DNA from: Ancylostoma caninum
Lineage: Eukaryota > Nematoda > Chromadorea > Rhabditida > Ancylostomatidae
Length of the DNA stretch: 64,000 nucleotides
Direction: 5' to 3'
Assembly (NCBI GenBank): GCA_037903475.1
Contig: JBAJFG010000035.1
Coordinates: forward strand, 744,001 to 808,000
The notes beneath the pieces were generated by a model that was not told the origin of the DNA, made no database searches, and saw only the letters and a program-made list of their open reading frames with translations. Positions 58,871-64,000 of the stretch are shown piece after piece. The position numbers and the translations under genes were made by a program. Each line of letters begins with the position of its first letter. Positions within the stretch are counted from its first letter, which is position 1.

Positions 58871-59636
58871 TCAGGAAGCCAATGAGCAAGCTCTCGCAGT
58901 GGCTAATTTTTTGAACGTGAAAAGAGACATTAGCAAAATATCATGACTGAGAAACTTGTTAACTTCTGGAATAATTCTGATGGGAAAACTTCTGGATCTA
59001 ATTTGTGTCCTGGTATTTGGAGTCATGAGTTTTATGGATCCACCTCTAGTTCTGGAGTCTACCACGGTGAAAAAATCAGAGGAATTTAAGCCGGTTTTCC
59101 CAGTGAGTATTTTGAAGAACATAACTAAATCATTTCTTATCCTCCTACATCGTAAGCTAGGGATGTTGAATTGCTTTCTACGCTGCTCTCCATTTGGAAT
59201 TTGTCGGTAAGTAAGCCCACAACTACGCATCGCTAGCTTGCGTGTGAAATTATTCTGGATACTTTCCAATAAGTTTATGTCTGTTTTTTTGAAAGGAGAG
59301 AAAATGGTTGTATTACATTCCAGAATAGGGCGAACGTATGTTTTATATGCCTTAATGAGGATATGAGCGTCCTTTGTGCGAAGCGCTTTGAATAAACTAT
59401 ATATTCTGAAGTTAGCTTTAGTGACCAATGATTTGTAGTGGTTTCGGAAGCACAACCTGTCATTTATCAAAATGCCCAGATCCTTCACTTCATTCACAGT
59501 CTTAAGTGTAGTCCCACCAATGTAGTAGTCGGAATTCGTAGGAATAGTGTTATTACCTATACGAAAAATGAAGGATTTATGCGCTGCTAGAGGCAAATCC
59601 CAGAGGTGTGACCACTCTTCCACACATTCGATGGCC
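58871..59636 (-). pseudogene. LINE ORF2 C-terminal part, cut off from its start by a transposon
   Basis: An open frame of about 255 codons without its own plausible start; it continues the RT of the frame at 61018-63047. It carries the post-YADD region typical of CR1-like RTs: a short KSFIF strand, VKDLGILINDRL, then NHYKSLVTKANFRIYSLFKA and YKTYVRPILECN, a helical thumb and connection region. Removing 59637-61017 plus one 9-bp repeat copy (1,390 bp) puts it in the same frame as the upstream part, giving about 930 residues, a normal CR1 ORF2 length. A GTG at 59623 allows an in-frame reading, but expression from it is unlikely. The stop is TGA at 58871-58873. Confidence 0.88.
59628..59636. repeat. 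Left 9-bp target site duplication
   Basis: TCGATGGCC directly abuts the left terminal repeat of the DNA transposon. The identical copy lies at 61018-61026. Both copies fall in LINE ORF2 coding sequence. Confidence 0.9.
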
Positions 59637-61017
59637 GGGAGACGGCCCTTCTGGACCGCTGTAATTAAGGGCCGTATTATAGAAGCGCTGTGATTGGCTG
59701 GAAGATCCCGCGATTGGCTGCCCGCTAATGAGGTGCCAAGAGGTCATCTTGTCGCTTCGCGACGTTTACGACAATCATCTAGAATGATGGACGAGTTTCA
59801 CAACTAGTCATACCTTCCAATTTACTTACCAGTTTCTTTCGAGCTATAAGAGATCTTTAATAAGTTATCGTTTTCCACACACATTGTGAATGAACAAATT
59901 CTCGTAAGCTTCGACCTCTATGTTTTCTATTTCTACTCCTAGAAAGCCAGAATTTCCTCGCGCGCCTTTATTGTGAGGGTGGGATAGACAGAGAAAAGAG
60001 GTAGTTCATACTCCCGATAACTAGAATTTAGAGCTTTTCGCGTAGTCACCGTTTCGAATTACTAGATTTCCCACTCTTTTCGAGCTGTTCATATTTGAAG
60101 CACCTCGACTTTTTGGATTTTGCAACTAGTCGATAACTTCAAACATTTTGTTCACATCTTTACTCGATTTGACTCGGTGTAGTCAGATGTGTAGTGTGAA
60201 CATGGTGAGCAAGTGAGGTTTCCGCTAAAAAAGGGAAACCAACTCTAGAAGATGTTGAAAAATTAATTTCCAACTTGTATGATTAAAAGTAATAGGTCAA
60301 TAGCAAGAAGAAGCTCATTTTTACGTATGTACGTATGTATGTCTTAGTATTTCGTTTTAGGATGAATTATATGAATCAAATTATATGAATCATGTTTCGA
60401 ATCGATACCGGTTTCTCTTGTAAGGTCACATATACCTGTGTGTAAATAATCCCCTGCGGCCCTGCCTGGGGATATAGGAAGTCATAGGTCACGGCATAAC
60501 ACGTGAAACCATGGCCTAATAGTTAATAAATTAGCTGCCTTCATTTAGTGGATGTAGTTGAACTATGTTGAAGTGGTACTTTGAAAGGCTATTATGAGAG
60601 GATAACACAGTTCTAATTGAATTCCGAATACTGTGAACATTTCATTTCAAAAGGTAAAGCTCGGTGACAATTACATAGGGTTTGTTAAAAGTTTTGCGGA
60701 AGAGAAATCAAATTAGAAGCGAATGAGGAAACTGCATAGTATGAAGCATCCTCGAACGCTCCAAATTATATAGTTCTACAGGAAGGTTAAGGTAATTTTG
60801 CTTTCTGTTTTACAACTAGTTCGTTTTTCATACTATTCTCGACCACAATCGCAAAAATACTGCTCATTCGGACGAAAACTGTAAAACGAAAAAGATAACT
60901 CGTCCGCATTTTGCCGCGTGCCCAGCCCATTGCGGGGTGCCACACGTAATGAGGGCGTGATCGCCCTAGCTCATTAATTACGGGACGATTACGGTGGGAC
61001 CAGAAGGGCCTACACCC
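59637..61017. mobile_element. Non-autonomous Mutator-like DNA transposon inside the LINE
   Basis: 1,381 bp bounded by imperfect terminal inverted repeats. Both ends start GGG and share GGCCCTTCTGG; about 17 of the first 21 positions match. They are flanked by a perfect 9-bp direct repeat, TCGATGGCC, at 59628-59636 and 61018-61026. A 9-bp duplication is characteristic of Mutator-like elements (MULEs), so that class is favoured, though no transposase is present to confirm it. No frame of 60 codons or more lies wholly inside, so it must have been mobilised in trans. The left subterminal part has two copies of GATTGGCTG. It supplies the premature stop to LINE ORF2. Confidence 0.85.
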
Positions 61018-63047
61018 TCGATGGCCTGTTGGAGTTGTTTTTTGTCATCCAGATTTTCAACAGTTTTATAAATTTTGATATCGTCAGCGTACATCTGACA
61101 GGTCACGCCAAACCTAGAAATTTTTTCCGGCAAATCGAAAGTATATATCAAAAATAGAATCGGTGAGAGCACACCGCCTTGAGGTACTCCGCTATGGACA
61201 CAAAACTCTGAAGAGAAAGAATGACCTATTCTGACGCGATATTTCCGATTTTCGAGGAAGTTTTGGATCCAATTGGTCAGTCTCGGATGTAAACCAATCA
61301 TTTTCAACTTACTTATAAGTTTACCGTGCGGTACCCTATCGAAGGCTTTTGCGAAGTCAAAGTACACGACGTGAGTTTGGTTCTTTGCATCTATTGCCTT
61401 GGTCCAGTCATTAATTGATGAAAGGAGAGCTGTCTCTGTGGATCGACCCTTCCAAAACCCATGCTGATTTCGCGATATGATGTTGTTTCGATCTAAATGC
61501 TCGACAATGGATTTTTTGACAATTTTCTCGAAGGCTCTGGAAAAAATAGAGGTAATGCTAACAGGGCGATAGTTTTCTGGGTTGCTGAAGGGAGGTTTTT
61601 TAGGAATTGGAACAACAATAGATCTTTTCCATCTGAGAGGAACTTCTGACCTCATGTAGGAAAGATTAAATAAGTATTCCAGAGGGTAGCCAATCTGCGG
61701 TAGGATTTTCTTAATAAATTTCAGTGGGATGAAATCGGGTGTAATTGACTTGAAGTTCGGCCATCTTGATAACATTTCAATGATTGCATCTTTATAGAAC
61801 CACGTTGTTGGTTCCATTGTAGGAAAAATGGGCTCAATCTCTTCTAAACTAGACGTGGTCTCATTAAAGGAGCTCTGAAACTGTAAGGCAAGAATTTCTG
61901 CTTTATCTGAATCTTCAAGAAGAACTTCACCATTAGTTTTGACCAAAGCAGGAATCGTTTTCCTATCCTTCAAGCGGCTACTAATATACGAATAAAGTTT
62001 GGTCACATTCTTGGACTGAACAAGCTTTTTTTCAAAGTGTTCATAGAATTTTCTCAGTTTCTTTTCTACTCTGACGTTATGTGTTTGATAGTCTCTCCAC
62101 CTTAGGGTACCGCCTCTTGAAAAAGCAATGTTCCAAAGATGATTGCGGTGACTAATCATTCTTCTTAAATATGAAGGTACATGTAAGCGATTATTGTCAT
62201 TCTTAATTTTTCTTATAGGTACGAATAATTCGATGACATGATGGAGTATGGCTATAAAAAGCTCATATTTATCATTAACAGTCGAGGCATTATTAAAAGA
62301 TCCAATCCAATCAACATTGCTAAGGTATTCCTGTATAGAAATGTAGTTAGCAGCTTCAAAATCAGGCCTTAAAAATGTTTGGAATTTGTTTAATCTAGTT
62401 TTGATATGAAATTCTATGGATGCATGGTCACTTCCTCCTATAGGTGATATGACCTGAACATTGCTTAACAGCGCATCATTGTTGGAAAACAGTAGATCTA
62501 GATAGGAATTACCTCGAGTAGGGGATTTAACATATTGCCGAAAATTGTGAGAGGTGAACAAGTCCATAAAACTCCTAGATGACGAAGGATTTCCATCTTC
62601 AGTACTCCAGTTGATATTCACGAGATTAAAGTCACCCAAAACTATGCAGGGTACTGCAATCGACGAGAAATCACTAATTGCTTTTCTGAGCTGGTTTGAC
62701 AACATTGCATTGCAGTGGGGTGTTCGATAAATCAATATTATTCTTATGGTTTCACCATGTGGGAAAATATCCACAACAAGGATTTCGTAACCTTCATCGA
62801 TGGATTCCCGGAATACACTTTTGTAAAGGAGCCAATTTTTAAGTAGAAGAAGAACACCACCACCGGTTTTATGACTTCTATCACATCTAACTGCGGTATA
62901 GCGTGAGCTATTAAACCCGAGAAAAGGAGCAGTTTCATGATTCGTTTTAAGCCATGACTCTGTTACTAGAACCAAATCATAGTCTTTGATAGAAAGCACT
63001 ATGCTTAGTGAATCACAATTTTTCATGAAGGATCGTATGTTTGCCAT
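60978..63047 (-). CDS. LINE ORF2 N-terminal part: AP endonuclease and reverse transcriptase, truncated by a transposon
   Basis: This 689-codon frame encodes an exonuclease/endonuclease/phosphatase fold followed by reverse transcriptase. Endonuclease motifs: TESWL with Glu30, YRTP at 107-110, GDFN at 138-141, YLDLLFSN at 182-189 and SDH at 206-208. RT motifs: NYRPVSITS (492-500), QHGFWKGRS (528-536), DFAKAFD with the first catalytic Asp at 564-570, SGVPQGGVLSPILF (619-632) and YADD at 653-656. In the family the endonuclease nicks target DNA and the RT copies the LINE RNA there. Residues up to about 677 are native; the last 12 and the stop come from the inserted transposon. The protein therefore lacks the RT thumb and C-terminal part and is probably inactive. 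The Met start is conservative, because the open frame continues back to the ORF1 stop. Confidence 0.92.
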   Translation of the reverse strand: MANIRSFMKNCDSLSIVLSIKDYDLVLVTESWLKTNHETAPFLGFNSSRYTAVRCDRSHKTGGGVLLLLKNWLLYKSVFRESIDEGYEILVVDIFPHGETIRIILIYRTPHCNAMLSNQLRKAISDFSSIAVPCIVLGDFNLVNINWSTEDGNPSSSRSFMDLFTSHNFRQYVKSPTRGNSYLDLLFSNNDALLSNVQVISPIGGSDHASIEFHIKTRLNKFQTFLRPDFEAANYISIQEYLSNVDWIGSFNNASTVNDKYELFIAILHHVIELFVPIRKIKNDNNRLHVPSYLRRMISHRNHLWNIAFSRGGTLRWRDYQTHNVRVEKKLRKFYEHFEKKLVQSKNVTKLYSYISSRLKDRKTIPALVKTNGEVLLEDSDKAEILALQFQSSFNETTSSLEEIEPIFPTMEPTTWFYKDAIIEMLSRWPNFKSITPDFIPLKFIKKILPQIGYPLEYLFNLSYMRSEVPLRWKRSIVVPIPKKPPFSNPENYRPVSITSIFSRAFEKIVKKSIVEHLDRNNIISRNQHGFWKGRSTETALLSSINDWTKAIDAKNQTHVVYFDFAKAFDRVPHGKLISKLKMIGLHPRLTNWIQNFLENRKYRVRIGHSFSSEFCVHSGVPQGGVLSPILFLIYTFDLPEKISRFGVTCQMYADDIKIYKTVENLDDKKQLQQAIEGVGPSGPTVIVP
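61018..61026. repeat. Right 9-bp target site duplication
   Basis: TCGATGGCC directly abuts the right terminal repeat of the DNA transposon and matches 59628-59636 exactly. On the minus strand it contributes to the Ala-Ile-Glu codons where the LINE protein is interrupted. Confidence 0.9.
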
Positions 63048-63104
63048 AACGCAAGAAATATATGTTCGTTTAATATGGGACTTGCTCGCTGACTTCCTTA
63101 CACT

Positions 63105-63893
63105 CTACAAGAGGTCAGCAGAATTACAATTGTTTGTCTGGGACTGGTTGACCTCCTGTGAACTATCTGGTTTATTGCCAACATTCTCAGGTGGTCCTCC
63201 TGTCATCGCCAACCTCTCCAACCGTTCCTCACGCATTCGCTTTCTTTCTTCCAAAGTGAGAGATGGCCTTATGTAAATACCTTTATGAGAAAAAAAGCGG
63301 AGGCGCGGGGCTCGTTTAAGAAGCTCTCTCTGAAAACGAGAGGAGGGAAGTACTACTTTTAGCAGTCGCGGCCGACTGCCATCACTATGTTTCTTTCCCA
63401 TCCTATATACCGTTATAGGAAGACACTCTAATTCAAGGTAATTGAACAAATGGTTTACACAATTAAAGTCATGAGTAATTCTGTCATAAGCACTTGGAAA
63501 TGAGGACTCAACAACACCATGTATTACTACAGAACGACGCCTTTCAATTTCTTCCGGAGAGTTCGGAACGTGGGCAAAAGTTGTGTCATTTTGCGGTAAA
63601 CTAGATGTAGATAAAAGCTTGGACCTATCATCGAGCATTTGTTTGAAAAAGAGATTCTCTTCCCTCAACTTCCGCACTTCCTCGACGAGCTGCTTATTCT
63701 TTGCGTTTGCTTCTTTGATCTCCGTCTTCAATTCAGCTAGTAACTCTACCACCAGTTTTAAGTAGTTGGGCTTCCTGGGTTCGCTAGCAACTTCTTTCAG
63801 ACGATCCAGGCGCTCCATTCGTACCACAGAGTCCTCCACATTCACTGCATCCTCGTTAACTGCAACTGAACAAGAACGAGCACGAGACGGCAT
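63105..63893 (-). CDS. LINE ORF1 protein (coiled coil, RNA-binding-like)
   Basis: A 262-residue protein with the layout of LINE ORF1 nucleic-acid chaperones. Residues 1-40 are a polar N-terminus. Residues about 43-95 form a heptad-rich, charged coiled coil (LVVELLAELKTEI, then KQLVEEVRKLREEN) expected to trimerise. Residues about 115-210 form a basic core with RRRSVVIHGV at 118-127 and RPRLLKVVLPS at 174-184, resembling the RRM-like strands of CR1/L1-type ORF1 proteins. A basic helix RKRMREERLERL follows, then a polar tail. In the family, this protein coats its own RNA and helps target-primed reverse transcription. The first ATG of the open frame is used. It ends in UAG and the same frame stays open into ORF2. 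Confidence 0.85.
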   Translation of the reverse strand: MPSRARSCSVAVNEDAVNVEDSVVRMERLDRLKEVASEPRKPNYLKLVVELLAELKTEIKEANAKNKQLVEEVRKLREENLFFKQMLDDRSKLLSTSSLPQNDTTFAHVPNSPEEIERRRSVVIHGVVESSFPSAYDRITHDFNCVNHLFNYLELECLPITVYRMGKKHSDGSRPRLLKVVLPSSRFQRELLKRAPRLRFFSHKGIYIRPSLTLEERKRMREERLERLAMTGGPPENVGNKPDSSQEVNQSQTNNCNSADLL

Positions 63894-64000
63894 GGTTTCC
63901 TATGACCCACAATCGAGACCAATCAATCACGCGGTGCCTCACAAAAATAGACGAAATCACCTGCTATGGTGGCAAAATAGGAAAAATTGAATAACCCCTT

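Larger units (their letters stand above)
58686..63990 (-). mobile_element. CR1-like non-LTR retrotransposon (LINE), nearly full length, interrupted
   Basis: The two-ORF layout, the order of endonuclease then reverse transcriptase, and a short tandem 3' tail instead of poly(A) fit the CR1/L2 group of LINEs. Reading down from the right end: 5' leader, ORF1 (63893-63105), ORF2 start region (63047), ORF2 up to 61018, a foreign DNA transposon (61017-59637), the ORF2 remainder (59636-58871), a roughly 160-bp 3' UTR, and a TAAA/AATA tail at 58686-58708. I saw no frameshift or internal stop outside the insertion, so the copy is young. The 5' end may lie beyond the window, so the LINE's own target duplication cannot be defined. 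Assignment to CR1 rather than a sister clade is inferred from motifs. Confidence 0.88.

Noticed and set aside
59637..61017. Interpreting the segment as an intron of the LINE
   Set aside because: Its ends are not GT...AG on the minus strand, and the terminal inverted repeats with a 9-bp duplication explain it fully.

Overview
The window looks like AT-rich, mostly non-coding DNA from a rhabditine nematode, most likely a strongylid or hookworm relative. The signs are a CR1-type LINE, mariner/Tc1 and piggyBac-like non-autonomous elements, many (TAAA)n retroposon tails, a tRNA-derived SINE and TTTTCAG-like splice acceptors. This assignment is inference; no host protein could be named. There are no operons, ribosome binding sites or other prokaryotic features.

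The best-supported content is at the right end. A nearly full-length CR1-like LINE lies on the minus strand (about 58686-63990). It has ORF1 (coiled coil plus RNA-binding-like core), ORF2 (AP endonuclease plus reverse transcriptase), a 3' UTR and an AATA-rich tail. ORF2 is split by a 1,381-bp DNA transposon (59637-61017) with terminal inverted repeats and an exact 9-bp target duplication, as expected for a Mutator-like element. Removing it with one duplication copy restores the frame exactly. ORF1 and ORF2 share one frame, separated by a single UAG.

Other mobile DNA: a mariner-like TIR element (12910-13447), a degraded Tc1/mariner transposon (19230-20435), a 5'-inverted retroposon with a 14-bp duplication (20608-20776), a piggyBac-like MITE in TTAA (27259-27498), a Tc1-like MITE (36103-36592), a foldback family of at least four copies (12.7, 42.9, 51.5 and 57.2 kb), a SINE beside one copy (42965-43210), several unnamed repeats and foldbacks, and at least seven short retroposon tails.

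Host coding sequence is sparse and split. A phase-consistent minus-strand series of four exons (22976 down to 17603) may encode a protein with a hydrophobic C-terminal part. Separate plus-strand candidate 3' exons end at 4198 and 23824, each followed by AATAAA. A few more single exons are listed at low confidence. Most reading frames over 60 codons elsewhere look like chance openings.

Region by region: 0-4.4 kb, possible gene ends on both strands; 4.4-17.6 kb, mainly intergenic or intronic with repeats; 17.6-24 kb, the minus-strand exon series carrying transposons in its introns; 24-58.7 kb, repeat-rich non-coding DNA with isolated exon candidates; 58.7-64 kb, the LINE and its insertion.
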